A DNA stretch of 64,000 bases from Rossellomorea sp. SC111 (GTDB taxonomy: Bacteria > Bacillota > Bacilli > Bacillales > Bacillaceae_B). Made by a program: the position numbers and the translations under genes. Positions within the stretch are counted from its first letter, which is position 1. Every line of letters starts with the position of its first letter. Below are positions 8,670 through 18,311 of the stretch, piece after piece. The notes beneath the pieces were generated by a model, which saw only the letters and a list, made by a program, of their open reading frames with translations, ran no database searches and was not told the origin of the DNA. The stretch spans positions 124,001-188,000 of the forward strand of contig NZ_JANIOC010000003.1 in assembly GCF_024733565.1 (NCBI RefSeq), in the 5' to 3' direction.

Positions 8670-8849
8670 ATGGATCAAAATAGAGTCAAACAGATATTAT
8701 CTTCTTCAGCCGACATCCAAGTTACATACAAGGATGCATCCGTTTGGATCGACTCTGTATCAGAAGACGGCAAAACGGCTGTTGTGCATCTCCGCGGACC
8801 GCTTGAGGAACGTTCAGAAGTAAGTATTTCTGACTTAGAAGAAGTATAA
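8670..8849 (+). CDS. sspH: H-type small acid-soluble spore protein
   Basis: A 59-residue protein matching the SspH family in length and pattern: MDQNRVKQILSSSADIQVTY at the start, central VWIDSV, and the acidic end ISDLEEV. H-type SASPs accumulate in the forespore core under SigG in B. subtilis. AGGAGG at 8656-8661 with 8-base spacing selects ATG 8670 over an in-frame TTG at 8664. It is followed by a strong terminator shared with the convergent alkaline phosphatase gene. Confidence 0.88.
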   Translation: MDQNRVKQILSSSADIQVTYKDASVWIDSVSEDGKTAVVHLRGPLEERSEVSISDLEEV

Positions 8850-8854
8850 GTAAG

Positions 8855-8893
8855 AAAAGACCATGTCGGGGGTGCCCCAACATGGTCTTTTTT
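8855..8893. terminator. Bidirectional terminator
   Basis: The inverted repeat AAAAGACCATGT / ACATGGTCTTTT encloses a G/C-rich inner part and has T-runs on both strands. It separates sspH (+) from the alkaline phosphatase gene (-). Confidence 0.88.
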
Positions 8894-8901
8894 CAATCTG
8901 T

Positions 8902-10281
8902 TTATTTCTTGTCTTTGATTTTCCCTTTGTGCTTCAATAGCTCAAAAATTTGGTTCGCTTGATCTGTATTATCGATCAAACCGGCAAATTTCTCTTTTTG
9001 AGGTCCAAACGCGTACACAGGAACGTCGTCACCTGTATGTCCGTCAGTTGTCCAACCGGTACCTGAACGTTTATCAAAAATCTTCTCGATCGCATTATCG
9101 ATTTCCGTTTGATCGCCTTTTTCAGCAGCTGATTTTACAGAAGCGATTTCTTCTTGTGTCAATTCAAGATCGATATTGTTCGCTAACGTTTCTTCAACAG
9201 AGGCACCATTTACGATTTGTTCTGCCATGTAGTCAGGTGTATGCTTGGCCGCTTGTATCGGGGTTGGATCCCACTTGTACTCACCATCGGATCCGATTGA
9301 GATGCCTCCGGTTGAGTGATCAGCCGTCACAATGACAAGGGTCTCACCATTTTCTTTCGCAAAATCCCTTACTTTTTCAAACGCTTGTTCAAAGTCTCTC
9401 ATTTCGCTCATGGCACCGACTACGTCATTATCATGACCGGCCCAGTCGATTTGACTGCCTTCCACCATCAGGAAAAACCCGTCTTTATCGTCTTTCAAAC
9501 GGTCAAGGGCTGATGTCGTCATGTCGGCTAAACTTGGTTGTTTTTCATCACGGTCGATCATCTTGTCCATTCCGGATTCAGCGAAAAGCCCAAGAATTTG
9601 TTTGTTATCGTCGTTTTTAAGCTCATCAGCTGATTTCACATAGCTGTATCCGTCTTTTTTAAACTGTTCGGCCACATTACGGTCATCACGCTCGAAGAAA
9701 TCCGTTCCTCCACCAAGCATGACGTCAATTTTATGCTTGCCGTTTATCATTTCATCATAGTAATCGTCCGCAATCGCATCTTCGCTCTTGCGTGACTCTT
9801 CATGAGCACCGTAAGATGCAGGTGTTGCATGGGTGATTTCTGACGTAGATACAATTCCTGTAGACATGTTGTTTTCCTTCGCCTGTTCCAGAACCGTTTT
9901 TACAACTGATTTATCGTTATCCACTGCAATGGCATTATTATATGTTTTCACTCCGCCGCTCATTGCTGTTGCGGCAGCCGCTGAGTCCGTTACGTTCTCT
10001 TCTTCATCTTCCGGATACGTCGTTTGCAGTCCGACTAGGTAAGGATCAAATGCCGTCTTCTCCATCTCCATCGTATCCGGATTGTCATTCATATAGCGAA
10101 GAGCCGTTGTATATGGATTCCCCATACCATCACCGATCATAAAGATGACGTTCTTGGCTTTACCATTTTTAGATTCCTTGGTTTTCGCTTCTGTGTTATC
10201 CTGATTCATTCCTATGACACTTCCAAGAGCTAATGAGGATACGACCGCCAACGGAAGGATCTTCTTCATTGATTTCTTCAT
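8902..10281 (-). CDS. Alkaline phosphatase (PhoA/PhoB type), secreted
   Basis: A 459-residue secreted phosphomonoesterase that releases phosphate from organic esters outside the cell. A Lys-rich signal peptide covers roughly residues 1-32. Metal-site segment GDGMG (50-54), catalytic serine in TDSAAAATA (Ser100), and later metal ligands in DWAGHDND, TADHSTGG and the C-terminal DGHTGDDVPV are all present. The length fits B. subtilis PhoA/PhoB. AGGAGG lies 9 bases before ATG 10281. The gene stands alone; two PhoP-like repeats upstream suggest phosphate-starvation control. Confidence 0.93.
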   Translation of the reverse strand: MKKSMKKILPLAVVSSLALGSVIGMNQDNTEAKTKESKNGKAKNVIFMIGDGMGNPYTTALRYMNDNPDTMEMEKTAFDPYLVGLQTTYPEDEEENVTDSAAAATAMSGGVKTYNNAIAVDNDKSVVKTVLEQAKENNMSTGIVSTSEITHATPASYGAHEESRKSEDAIADDYYDEMINGKHKIDVMLGGGTDFFERDDRNVAEQFKKDGYSYVKSADELKNDDNKQILGLFAESGMDKMIDRDEKQPSLADMTTSALDRLKDDKDGFFLMVEGSQIDWAGHDNDVVGAMSEMRDFEQAFEKVRDFAKENGETLVIVTADHSTGGISIGSDGEYKWDPTPIQAAKHTPDYMAEQIVNGASVEETLANNIDLELTQEEIASVKSAAEKGDQTEIDNAIEKIFDKRSGTGWTTDGHTGDDVPVYAFGPQKEKFAGLIDNTDQANQIFELLKHKGKIKDKK

Positions 10282-10364
10282 TTTCCCTACCTCCTATAAT
10301 TCATGGTACATGTAGAAGCATATCGGGGAAATATGAAGAAGCATTTATGAAACGAATACAGGAT

Positions 10365-10381
10365 GGTAAAGCTTATGTAAA
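10365..10381 (-). promoter_or_regulatory. Possible PhoP-binding repeats
   Basis: On the minus strand two 6-mers, TTTACA (10381-10376) and TTTACC (10370-10365), are separated by 5 bases, matching the TTAACA-like tandem repeats bound by PhoP. The next two expected positions (GTATTC, ATAAAT) match poorly. It lies about 85-100 bases upstream of the alkaline phosphatase start, so it is plausible but not strong. Confidence 0.4.
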
Positions 10382-10385
10382 TTGA

Positions 10386-10416
10386 AAAAAACAGGCAAAA
10401 AGTCACCTGTTTTTCT
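10386..10416 (-). terminator. Rho-independent terminator
   Basis: On the minus strand AAAACAGG, a 10-base loop, then CCTGTTTTTTT, directly after the DDAH-like gene. Confidence 0.85.
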
Positions 10417-10421
10417 CAAAA

Positions 10422-11279
10422 TCATTCTCTTATAAGGGGAAGCGTACAGCAACGGAATGACCCGCCTGATTTAATGATTTCAGACAGATCCAGTTCAATC
10501 ACGTTAAATCCTTCCGCTCTGATCCGCTCGTTTAATGCTTGGTTTTGGGTAAGACTGATGATCTTCTGATCTCCGATGGCCAATACATTCGGACCCATTT
10601 GAAATTGTTCGTCATCGGTCACCGTGATGATATTGTAGTGTTTCTTAATTGTCGCAAGATCCTCTTTCGAAAATGCCGGCGGATACACAAGTGCCCATTC
10701 ACTGGAAATGATGGTGAACACACAATCCAAATGGAGGATGTCTTCTCTTAATGGAAGTTCATGTACCTTATAGGGTGTGAGCTTATTTCTTAGCGATTGG
10801 ATCGCCAGCTGATTCGTTCGCCCGCTCACGCCGATCCAGATATTTTCCTCATCAACGAGGACATCCCCTCCTTCGATGGAATGAAGAAGTTCGTTATAAG
10901 GTACCTCATTTTCTTCCAGCCAGTGTTTGAGGGTCTTCACTTCTCCCCGCCTGACATCGGTGTTCATCGACGCCACGAAAAACTGATCATGGATCGTGAA
11001 ACCGATGTCTCTCGTGAAAACTTGTTCATTGAATTCAGGCGATGGTTGAAGGTGAATCACCTCAGATCCATTTTTATCCAATACTTCAACAAATCTTTTA
11101 TGTTGGGAAACTGCTTTATCTATATCAATATTTTCTTTCAAAAAGTGTTTTTGCGTTTCATTTATGATTTCATTGATTTGCATATTTTCTGGTGAAACCA
11201 CGACCACTTTCTTTAACTTTCCATACTCATTGGTACAATACGTTTTTGATTTTGGAACCAACGGGGAATTTAAACTCAT
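10422..11279 (-). CDS. Amidinotransferase/DDAH-superfamily protein
   Basis: A 285-residue pentein-fold enzyme of the dimethylarginine dimethylaminohydrolase / arginine deiminase group, similar to B. subtilis YkgA. The family layout is visible: EGGDVLV with the substrate-binding acidic residue, LHLDCVF with the catalytic His, and a C-terminal catalytic Cys in FRCCTLPL. It probably hydrolyses a guanidino compound, but the exact substrate is unclear. GGAGGG seven bases upstream selects ATG 11279 over an in-frame TTG at 11294. A related but divergent enzyme is encoded at 47671-48615. Confidence 0.82.
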   Translation of the reverse strand: MSLNSPLVPKSKTYCTNEYGKLKKVVVVSPENMQINEIINETQKHFLKENIDIDKAVSQHKRFVEVLDKNGSEVIHLQPSPEFNEQVFTRDIGFTIHDQFFVASMNTDVRRGEVKTLKHWLEENEVPYNELLHSIEGGDVLVDEENIWIGVSGRTNQLAIQSLRNKLTPYKVHELPLREDILHLDCVFTIISSEWALVYPPAFSKEDLATIKKHYNIITVTDDEQFQMGPNVLAIGDQKIISLTQNQALNERIRAEGFNVIELDLSEIIKSGGSFRCCTLPLIRE

Positions 11280-11465
11280 CTTTACGCCCTCCAATTATCT
11301 ACTCTTAAAAACTGCTTTTCCCTGTTATTATGAAGATAAAACGTCCTTTTTATAACTTATGCCGTCGAAGCTTTAACAGGGACGACAAGCAGCCCCGAGA
11401 GATGAAATAAGGGCATATGTCCACCATAAAGATAGAAGCATGCGGAGGTCGCACGCCTTCTTTCC

Positions 11466-13058
11466 TTAATGAACCATCCGATCATGATCCTTCCAGAACT
11501 CTTTTCGGATCACCACTTTTTGAATCTTTCCCGATGCGGTTTTAGGTAATTCTTTCGCAAAAGTAATGCTCTTTGGTGCCTTGAAGTGGGCAAGCTTTTC
11601 TCTCGTAAAATCAATCAGGTCCTGTTCCGTTAATCTGTGACCGTCTCTTAGAGCCACTACTGCATGGGGAACTTCCCCCCATCGTTCATGGGGAACGGCC
11701 ACAACCGCTGCTTCGAGGACACCCTCATGCTCGTAAAGGGCTCCCTCCACCTCGATGGAAGAAATGTTTTCTCCGCCGCTTATGATGACGTCTTTCATCC
11801 TGTCGACAATTTCGATGTAGCCGTCTTCATCGACCGTCGCCATATCTCCCGTATGCAGCCAGCCTTCCCTGATCGTCTGATTGGTGGCTTCAGGATTTTT
11901 ATAATAGCCTTCCATCACCGTATTAGTCCTCGTCACGATTTCGCCTATCGCTTTCCCATTATGAGGCACCTCTTCGCCAAGTTCAGTGACCACCTTTACC
12001 TTACTCCCGATCATGCTGTATCCCGCTTTCGCCTTCAGCCGGTATGTCTCTTCCTTTGGCCGGTCCTGTTCCGAAGATCTTAAGATAGAAGTCGTGATTA
12101 GAGGTGAAATTTCTGTCATCCCGTATACCTGGATGAATTCCCATTTCAGATTCTCCTCCACTTTCCGGACAAATGCCGGAGGGGGGGCAGACCCGGCAAT
12201 GACAACTCTTACATTTTGTCCAATGGACCGGTCCCTGTCTGGATAGCTCTCAAGAAGCATGTTGAGAACAGTCGGTGCCATATGCATCACCGTCACGTCA
12301 TGCTTCTCCACTTTATCCAAAATCACTTCCGGATCCACTTTTCGAAGCATCACCTGGGTCGCACCGTTGGCTGTATAATAAAACGGTGACCCCCATCCGT
12401 TCACATGGAACATGGGCAGGACGTGAAGAAGCGTATCCTGGTCCGTCACCCGTAAATGATGCATGGAGGATAGGGCATGTAAGTAATTGGATCTGTGTGT
12501 GAGGAGCACTCCCTTCGGATCTCCTGTCGTCCCACTCGTATAAAGAAGGGAGGCGATATCCGTCTCTTCCAGTTCTACACGGGCGAACGTCTCACGACTG
12601 AACGAGCCCCGCCACTCATCGTAGCCCCGATGTCCGTCCATCGTTTTACCGTGAATGACCACATGCTTCAAATGTGGTACTTCTGATAGAATCGGTTTAA
12701 CCAACGGATAGAGATCCTCATCGACAAACAGGGCTTTGCTCTCACTGTGGGTCAGGATAAATTGGTAATCAGCAGGCTTTAATCTGGTATTCAATGGGGT
12801 CATGACTCCTCCGACAGAGTAAACGCCATAAAATCCTTCCAGCATCTCCGTTGTATTGGGAGCAAGATATGCCACCTTATCTCCTTTTTCTATTCCGAAT
12901 TCCATCAGCCCCCTGGCCAGTTGATTTACACGTTCACCGAGCTGTCTATACGTCAAACGCTTTTCATCATCGATGATCGCTACCTTATCCCCGTATAACT
13001 CCACTGCCCGATCCAGAAAATCCGTTAACACCAATGGTACGTGCATATGTACATCCAT
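11466..13058 (-). CDS. Acyl-CoA synthetase (AMP-dependent fatty acid-CoA ligase)
   Basis: A 530-residue ANL-superfamily enzyme that activates a carboxylic acid with ATP and CoA. The AMP-binding P-loop is TSGTTGDPKG, the adenine-binding motif is YGMTEISP, the hinge region is RMKDVIISGGENISS, and the C-terminal catalytic Lys lies in KTASGKIQK. The overall pattern resembles medium or long-chain acyl-CoA ligases of the AlkK type. Starts at 13058 and at 13046 are both possible because the GAGGGG box lies very close to the first. It is monocistronic; a dedicated fatty-acid operon is not present. Confidence 0.9.
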   Translation of the reverse strand: MDVHMHVPLVLTDFLDRAVELYGDKVAIIDDEKRLTYRQLGERVNQLARGLMEFGIEKGDKVAYLAPNTTEMLEGFYGVYSVGGVMTPLNTRLKPADYQFILTHSESKALFVDEDLYPLVKPILSEVPHLKHVVIHGKTMDGHRGYDEWRGSFSRETFARVELEETDIASLLYTSGTTGDPKGVLLTHRSNYLHALSSMHHLRVTDQDTLLHVLPMFHVNGWGSPFYYTANGATQVMLRKVDPEVILDKVEKHDVTVMHMAPTVLNMLLESYPDRDRSIGQNVRVVIAGSAPPPAFVRKVEENLKWEFIQVYGMTEISPLITTSILRSSEQDRPKEETYRLKAKAGYSMIGSKVKVVTELGEEVPHNGKAIGEIVTRTNTVMEGYYKNPEATNQTIREGWLHTGDMATVDEDGYIEIVDRMKDVIISGGENISSIEVEGALYEHEGVLEAAVVAVPHERWGEVPHAVVALRDGHRLTEQDLIDFTREKLAHFKAPKSITFAKELPKTASGKIQKVVIRKEFWKDHDRMVH

Positions 13059-13136
13059 CCCCTCTATTTCATATTATATGGACTATATTAACAGATTCGG
13101 ACTATTTTTGGGAATATTCAGAAATCAATCCCATCT

Positions 13137-13168
13137 AAAAAAGCATGATGACCCTCTCGTCACCATGC
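13137..13168 (-). terminator. Rho-independent terminator
   Basis: GCATGGTGAC / GTCATCATGC stem with a 6-base loop and six T on the minus strand, just after the helicase gene. Confidence 0.85.
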
Positions 13169-13176
13169 CTTGGAGA

Positions 13177-14607
13177 TTAGCGTCCTCTTCGATTCGAAGT
13201 GGATCTGCTGCCACTATTTCGTTGATTACCATTGTTGTTTCTTCCTGTTGAGCCGCTTCGCTTACCGCGGGCGTTACCTGATGATTCACCACCACCGCGG
13301 CGGGGATTTGTGTCTTCACTCTTGGATCTGCGACTGCGGGACGGACCATTCGTCTCACCGATCCTGGATCCGCCACCCCGTGGAGACCTTGATTTTCTCT
13401 CCTTATTGGCTTGAATATGCTTTTCACGGCGATCCTTTGCACTTTCATTTGTCCCTTTAGAGCTATTGGGGATTTCTTTTGTAGAAACGACCTCTACTAC
13501 TCGGCGAGGCAATGAACGTCCGATGCCTTTCTCAATCATTTCCAGGTCCTGCTTATCCTTCAGGGCAACAAAAGTGATGGCAAGACCGTCTTTCCCGGCA
13601 CGGCCTGTGCGCCCGATTCTATGAATGTAGCTTTCGACATCTTGAGGGATATCATAGTTGAACACATGGGTCACTCCCTCCACATCAAGACCCCGGGCCG
13701 CCACATCCGTTGCGATCAGAAGTTGGAGCTTTGCGTCCCTGAACTTCTTCATCACGTTTTCCCGTTTCGCTTGGGACAAGTCACCATGGAGCTCATCGAC
13801 TAAAAAGCCTCTCGCTTTAAGGTCTCCTAGCAGCTTACTGACCCTTCTTTTCGTCCGACAGAAAATGATGCCGAGGAACGGCTGGACGTCGTGAATAGTC
13901 TGACTAAGGGCATCCAACTTCTCTCGATCCGTCGTTTCCACGATTTCCTGCTGAATTTCCTGTACTATTTTTTCTTTTTCACGGATTTGCACATTATGAG
14001 GATTATTCATATAGCGTTTCCCGATCTTACGGATATCCTTTGACATCGTCGCTGAAAATAAGGCGGTCTGACGGGTGAACGGCGTCTCACGGATGATCGA
14101 TTCAACTTCATCGAAGAAGCCGATATGAAGCATCTGATCCGCTTCGTCCAAAACGAGGAACGAAACATTAGATAAATCGACCGTCTCCCGGCGCACATGA
14201 TCAAGCAGTCGCCCCGGTGTTCCGATCACGATATGAATCGCCTTATTCTTCAGTCTCTTAATCTGTTTCTCAACATCCTGACCACCGTACACGGCTAATA
14301 CATGTATGTCATCTTCCACAGAAGAAAGTAATTGATTCAATTCAGCGGTTACTTGAATCGCGAGCTCCCTCGTCGGAGTCACGATAAGAGACTGTATCTC
14401 ATCTTTTTCAGGATCGATTTTCGCAAGCATAGGCAGAAGAAACGCCATCGTTTTACCCGTTCCGGTCTGTGCCTGTCCGATCACGTCCTCACCATTTAAT
14501 AATACAGGGATGGTTTCGCTTTGAATCGGCGTCGGCTCTGTTATGGATTGTTCTTTTAATGCATTGACGTACTTAGGTTGAATTCCTAAGGAAGTAAAAT
14601 CATTCAT
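13177..14607 (-). CDS. DEAD-box RNA helicase with basic Arg/Gly-rich tail
   Basis: A 476-residue ATP-dependent RNA helicase (Csh group). Motifs appear in order: Q-motif region, AQTGTGKT (I), PTRELA (Ia), TPGR (Ib), DEAD (II), SAT (III), [10 protein letters not shown] (V) and [10 protein letters not shown] (VI). The last 80 or so residues are a low-complexity Arg/Gly/Ser tail (for example RSPRGGGSR), likely a non-specific RNA-binding arm. The protein starts at ATG 14607 ([10 protein letters not shown]), supported by AAAGAGGTGA; a longer frame to 14739 lacks such a site. Expected roles are ribosome assembly, RNA decay and cold adaptation. Confidence 0.93.
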   Translation of the reverse strand: MNDFTSLGIQPKYVNALKEQSITEPTPIQSETIPVLLNGEDVIGQAQTGTGKTMAFLLPMLAKIDPEKDEIQSLIVTPTRELAIQVTAELNQLLSSVEDDIHVLAVYGGQDVEKQIKRLKNKAIHIVIGTPGRLLDHVRRETVDLSNVSFLVLDEADQMLHIGFFDEVESIIRETPFTRQTALFSATMSKDIRKIGKRYMNNPHNVQIREKEKIVQEIQQEIVETTDREKLDALSQTIHDVQPFLGIIFCRTKRRVSKLLGDLKARGFLVDELHGDLSQAKRENVMKKFRDAKLQLLIATDVAARGLDVEGVTHVFNYDIPQDVESYIHRIGRTGRAGKDGLAITFVALKDKQDLEMIEKGIGRSLPRRVVEVVSTKEIPNSSKGTNESAKDRREKHIQANKERKSRSPRGGGSRIGETNGPSRSRRSKSEDTNPRRGGGESSGNARGKRSGSTGRNNNGNQRNSGSRSTSNRRGR

Positions 14608-14707
14608 TGGGGTCACCTCTTTGATACTCATTATACCCGTAATCCTCTTTAGAAAATAGGGCGCTGTGTTATAATGGGAAAATCGTAAAATGAAATGAGG
14701 AATCACA

Positions 14708-15163
14708 TTGCTGACATTTGAAGATAAATTAGCTCTCATAGAAGAATTTCCCGAACTTACACGAAAGGACGTTTCACTGAACCGGGTGAACTTCCACTTT
14801 GAAGACAGTCTCTATGAAAAAACGACCGTCGTCTATCACCTGCACCCGAACGGGAACGGGTTTGTATATACGGGCAACCTCCCCGGGTACGAAGCGAATC
14901 CGAAGGGCCTTGTGAATATCCGGGATTTCAATCGAGATGAACTCCTGACAGTCATTCGTGCTTCGATTGATCATCTGGCAACGGAAGAAGAAGTGGTGCC
15001 ACCGGTGGAACAATTGTGGAAAGATGCTGAAGGGCATTCACTCATCCTGCTTGAAGAAGATGACCGCTGGAATATTTACGCCGGTGATAATCTTGAGGAC
15101 AGCTTTGGCGGGTATGATGAAGCTGCGTTGTATTTGCGTGAAGAAGGATTCCGGAGACGGTAG
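14708..15163 (+). CDS. Conserved hypothetical protein, 151 residues
   Basis: A soluble, acidic protein (many Glu/Asp) with no signal peptide, membrane segment or recognisable motif. It starts at TTG 14708 with GAGG seven bases upstream. A central segment, [19 protein letters not shown], and aromatic residues such as [11 protein letters not shown] suggest a compact beta-rich fold. It is divergent from the DEAD-box helicase gene with a 100-base shared promoter region, and has its own strong terminator. I do not recognise the function. Confidence 0.8.
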   Translation: MLTFEDKLALIEEFPELTRKDVSLNRVNFHFEDSLYEKTTVVYHLHPNGNGFVYTGNLPGYEANPKGLVNIRDFNRDELLTVIRASIDHLATEEEVVPPVEQLWKDAEGHSLILLEEDDRWNIYAGDNLEDSFGGYDEAALYLREEGFRRR

Positions 15164-15195
15164 CATACATCATCGTGGCGGCCAGAAGGATTTAG

Positions 15196-15232
15196 AAAAG
15201 GACGAATCGTGGTGTCGATTCGTCCTTTTTTC
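15196..15232 (+). terminator. Rho-independent terminator
   Basis: A perfect 14-bp stem, AAAAGGACGAATCG / CGATTCGTCCTTTT, with a T-run, after the 151-residue hypothetical gene. Confidence 0.92.
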
Positions 15233-15333
15233 TTCGGGCTGCATGGGTGTGGGGGATCCGGTCAGGGCGATGGGGAATCCAGCCGCTATACTTTTATTCC
15301 CAACCACTATACCAAAACCACGAACCACATCAT

Positions 15334-16497
15334 CTAAAGAGATCTTGTCAATATGTCCCTCACACTGTCCTGATCCATTTCCTTATACGTACCTACGCCT
15401 AGCTTAATGAACGTCTTCTCTACAATAGCATCAAACCGGCTGGCATCAATGTCATAATCGGCAAGTGTGTCCGGTGCCCCCAGCGAGTTCCAGAAGTCAC
15501 GAAGTGCTCTTGCCCCTTCCCGTGCCACGTCGATATCTTCCTTGCCATCAGTCGAGATCCCGAACACATTCACCCCAAGCTGTTTGACCCGGGATGGATC
15601 CTCTTCCAGTACATACTCCAGCCAGTTCGGGAAAAGAATCGCTAGACCCCCACCATGTGGTATGTCATAAATCGCAGAAATGGCATGCTCAATGCGGTGG
15701 GTTGCCCAATCGCCTCCATCTGTCCCGTTGGCCAGTGTTCCGTTAAAGGCCGTTGTACTGATATACATCATCGTTTCCCTGTGCTTAAATGATTTCGGGT
15801 CCTCCAGCAGTTTAGGTCCAGTTGCAATCGCCGTCCTTAAGAGTGACTCAATGAATCCATCAATCATCGGTGTATTTTCCGTACGGTGGAAATAATGTTC
15901 AAGGGCATGTGACATGCTGTCGACTATCCCATAGATGGTCTGATCACGGGGTACAGAGAATGTATATGAAGGGTCCAAGATTGAAAACGTCGGGAAGACA
16001 AGAGGCGAACCCCAGCCTAATTTATCATTTGTCTCCCAGTTTGTAATCACAGACACAGAGTTCATTTCAGAACCTGTCGCAGCCAAAGTCAGGACCGTTC
16101 CAAAGGGAAGGGCTTCCTCGATCGGAGCTTTGGCGGTGATCAGTTCCCACACGTCCCCTTCATACTTTGCTCCTGCCGATATTGCTTTTGTACAGTCGAT
16201 TACGCTTCCCCCACCTACTGCCAGGATGAAGTCGATGCCTTCTTTTTTGCAGATATCGACACCTTTTCGGACAGTGGTCAGCCGGGGATTCGGTTCAACT
16301 CCCTTTAACTCAAAAACGTTGGCATCGATTTTCCCCAACTCGGTCATCACGTCATCGTAAATGCCATTTCTCTTGATGCTTCCTCCTCCATAGACAAGGA
16401 GAACCTTCAGTCCCTTATCTAATATGGAAGACAACTGCTTCACTTCATCCTTACCGAAGTAAAGTTTCGTCGGATTGTACTGTAAGAAAGTATTCAT
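15334..16497 (-). CDS. Iron-containing alcohol dehydrogenase (YugJ/butanol dehydrogenase-like)
   Basis: A 387-residue group III alcohol dehydrogenase that reduces an aldehyde, probably with NAD(P)H. The nucleotide-binding GGGSVID, the TGSEMN segment and the metal-ligand helix [12 protein letters not shown] are visible; the remaining His lies in the DIPHGGGLA region. The length matches B. subtilis YugJ/YugK. AAGAGGTG six bases upstream supports ATG 16497 over an upstream frame to 16527. It lies 100 bases downstream of a LysR gene on the same strand, with a dyad between them that could be that regulator's operator. Confidence 0.9.
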   Translation of the reverse strand: MNTFLQYNPTKLYFGKDEVKQLSSILDKGLKVLLVYGGGSIKRNGIYDDVMTELGKIDANVFELKGVEPNPRLTTVRKGVDICKKEGIDFILAVGGGSVIDCTKAISAGAKYEGDVWELITAKAPIEEALPFGTVLTLAATGSEMNSVSVITNWETNDKLGWGSPLVFPTFSILDPSYTFSVPRDQTIYGIVDSMSHALEHYFHRTENTPMIDGFIESLLRTAIATGPKLLEDPKSFKHRETMMYISTTAFNGTLANGTDGGDWATHRIEHAISAIYDIPHGGGLAILFPNWLEYVLEEDPSRVKQLGVNVFGISTDGKEDIDVAREGARALRDFWNSLGAPDTLADYDIDASRFDAIVEKTFIKLGVGTYKEMDQDSVRDILTRSL

Positions 16498-16580
16498 GTT
16501 CAGCACCTCTTCATAAGAATTGTCCATTCAGTTTACCATTCTTTTAACCCATGGAGTTATTGATAGTTTTATATTATATC

Positions 16581-16597
16581 CATCAAAAATATTGATG
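16581..16597. promoter_or_regulatory. Perfect dyad CATCAA-N5-TTGATG
   Basis: A perfect 6-bp inverted repeat with a 5-base A/T spacer, straddling the end of the LysR gene and about 85 bases upstream of the alcohol dehydrogenase start. Its A/T-rich ATC/GAT arms resemble the 17511-17526 dyad, so it may be a LysR-type operator. This is inference. Confidence 0.35.
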
Positions 16598-16598
16598 A

Positions 16599-17474
16599 TT
16601 ATAAGGTGAGGGCTGTTATCAATTGTGTGAGAGGAGGCGTCAGCCACTTCTTTTTTTGATACACAATCTGTGTATAGACGGGGGTTTTTTCATGATCAAT
16701 TGGAATCTGGACAACCTTTCCACTCTCAACCTCCCTACGCACGGCTATTTCAGGGAGGATGGCCAGACCCAAATCGTCGGCAACACACTGCTTTATGGCC
16801 TCTAGGCTACTGAAAGAAATGACGGACCCCGCTTGTACTTCATTCTCTTTTAAAAGTTGCTCCAATAAGACCCGGTAAGAACAGCCTTCCTCCGTCAAAA
16901 TCAGGGTTTCTGATTCAAGCTCCCTTACATTCATTTCCTTCAAAGAATGCAGTCGGTGACCTGGTGGAACAATCATCACCAATTTCTCCTGGCGGATGGG
17001 AATCACAGTTAAATCGGGATGCTCTGTAAAACGGTCGAGTAAGATGGCTATATCGAACTTCCCTTCATGGATCCCTTCTTTTAAGTTCGGGCAAAGTCCG
17101 GATTCAAGGAGGATCTTTAATTCAGGGTGCTCGCCCTTCAAGTCCTTGATATATGGCGTGATGAAATAAGCGGCAAGGGATTCCACTGTTCCGATCCGAA
17201 GTGTCCCCCTCAAGTTACTTTCCTTTGAGATCCGTTCTTCCGCTTCATCCAACAGGCACAGTATCTTCTCTACATAAAAGTAAAGTTCTTCCCCCGACTG
17301 TGTAAGCCTCATCTTTCTGCCAATCCGCTCGAATAACTTGACCCGATAATGATCTTCAAGCTTCTTGATCTGTGTGGTCACACTGGACTGGGCATACCCG
17401 AGTTCCTCCCCGGTCTTTGTGTAACTCCCCCATTTAACCACTTCTTTAAACGTATAAAAATAGTTTAGATCCAT
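16599..17474 (-). CDS. ywqM: LysR family transcriptional regulator (YwqM-like)
   Basis: A 291-residue LysR regulator. The N-terminal winged helix (residues 1-60, including TKTGEELGYAQSSVTTQIKK) is followed by the LysR substrate-binding domain. It is divergent from a YwqN-type flavin reductase, the same arrangement as ywqM-ywqN in B. subtilis, which makes control of that neighbour very likely. The 210-base gap between them holds the dyad at 17511-17526. The inducer is unknown; a flavin- or quinone-type substrate of YwqN is plausible. Confidence 0.88.
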   Translation of the reverse strand: MDLNYFYTFKEVVKWGSYTKTGEELGYAQSSVTTQIKKLEDHYRVKLFERIGRKMRLTQSGEELYFYVEKILCLLDEAEERISKESNLRGTLRIGTVESLAAYFITPYIKDLKGEHPELKILLESGLCPNLKEGIHEGKFDIAILLDRFTEHPDLTVIPIRQEKLVMIVPPGHRLHSLKEMNVRELESETLILTEEGCSYRVLLEQLLKENEVQAGSVISFSSLEAIKQCVADDLGLAILPEIAVRREVESGKVVQIPIDHEKTPVYTQIVYQKKKWLTPPLTQLITALTL

Positions 17475-17510
17475 TTTTCTCCCTCCCTATCACCAATTCC
17501 AATAGTAAGT

Positions 17511-17526
17511 ATCGATAATTATAGAT
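17511..17526. promoter_or_regulatory. Candidate LysR operator between ywqM and ywqN
   Basis: ATCGATAATTATAGAT is a 16-bp near-perfect palindrome with one mismatched pair. It lies 37 bases upstream of the LysR start codon, the usual autoregulatory position for LysR-type proteins, and in the shared divergent promoter region. Confidence 0.45.
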
Positions 17527-17684
17527 AACTTTAATCTTTCCATCAATGATATACTCATAACCATCAAGTACCCCCACTCTTATGATGGCGGACGAACCCC
17601 TTCAGGTCACAAGAAATCATACAATAGAGACTGTATACTCTACAAACCGCTAAATATAAATGAATATATAAAGGAGTGTTCAAA

Positions 17685-18221
17685 ATGAAAGTACTAGCCC
17701 TTTTAGGAAGCACAAGAAAAAACGGGAACTCTGAATTCCTTGCGAAAAAAATCATCGACGGCACCGACCATACCATCGTTTCTCTTGCCGATTTGCATAT
17801 TGAGCCGATTGAAGATCTGCGTCACACTGAAGGAGGATTCCTGCCCGTCGAAGATGATTACGAACAGCTGGTCCGGTTAATGGAAGAACATGATGTATTC
17901 ATATTTGCCACCCCACTTTACTGGTATGGAATGAGCGGCCCTATGAAGAACTTCTTCGACCGTTGGAGTCAGTATTTACGAGACGAGCGGTTCAATCTGA
18001 AAGAAGAGCTTACGAAGAAAAAGGCGTATGTGGTGATCACAGGAGGAAGCTCAGCCAACATTAAAGGTCTTCCCCTTGTACAGCAATTCAACTATATTTT
18101 TGAATTTGTCCAAATGGAGTTCACGGATTATCTGATTGGTACCGGCGTCAAACCCGGTGAAATTGCGAATGATACGGCTGCACTCGAGAAGGCAGAACGC
18201 TGGAACGCACGATTTAAATAG
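17685..18221 (+). CDS. ywqN: NAD(P)H-dependent FMN oxidoreductase (YwqN-like)
   Basis: A 178-residue flavodoxin-fold reductase. The FMN phosphate loop is GSTRKNGNSE near the N-terminus, and the flavin-binding TPLYWYGMSGPMKNFFDRW segment is characteristic of the NADPH-dependent FMN reductase / iron-sulfur flavoprotein family. It would transfer electrons from NAD(P)H through FMN to quinones, nitro compounds or similar acceptors. AAAGGAG at 17669-17676 selects ATG 17685; an in-frame GTG at 17676 overlaps the ribosome site. Divergent LysR regulator upstream, terminator downstream. Confidence 0.9.
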   Translation: MKVLALLGSTRKNGNSEFLAKKIIDGTDHTIVSLADLHIEPIEDLRHTEGGFLPVEDDYEQLVRLMEEHDVFIFATPLYWYGMSGPMKNFFDRWSQYLRDERFNLKEELTKKKAYVVITGGSSANIKGLPLVQQFNYIFEFVQMEFTDYLIGTGVKPGEIANDTAALEKAERWNARFK

Positions 18222-18225
18222 TCGA

Positions 18226-18254
18226 TGATCCCTCTTTAGGGGTCACTTTTTTTT
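18226..18254 (+). terminator. Rho-independent terminator
   Basis: TGATCCCT / AGGGGTCA stem (one G-T pair) followed by a long T-run after ywqN. Confidence 0.8.
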
Positions 18255-18311
18255 GTTAAACCCCACCCAATAAGGAAATAGTATGAATAAAACCCTTATT
18301 GGAGGCTCTAT

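Noticed and set aside
13125-13448. 107-codon minus frame at the helicase tail
   Set aside because: It is a second reading of the Arg/Gly-rich tail region in another frame; low complexity favours long open frames.
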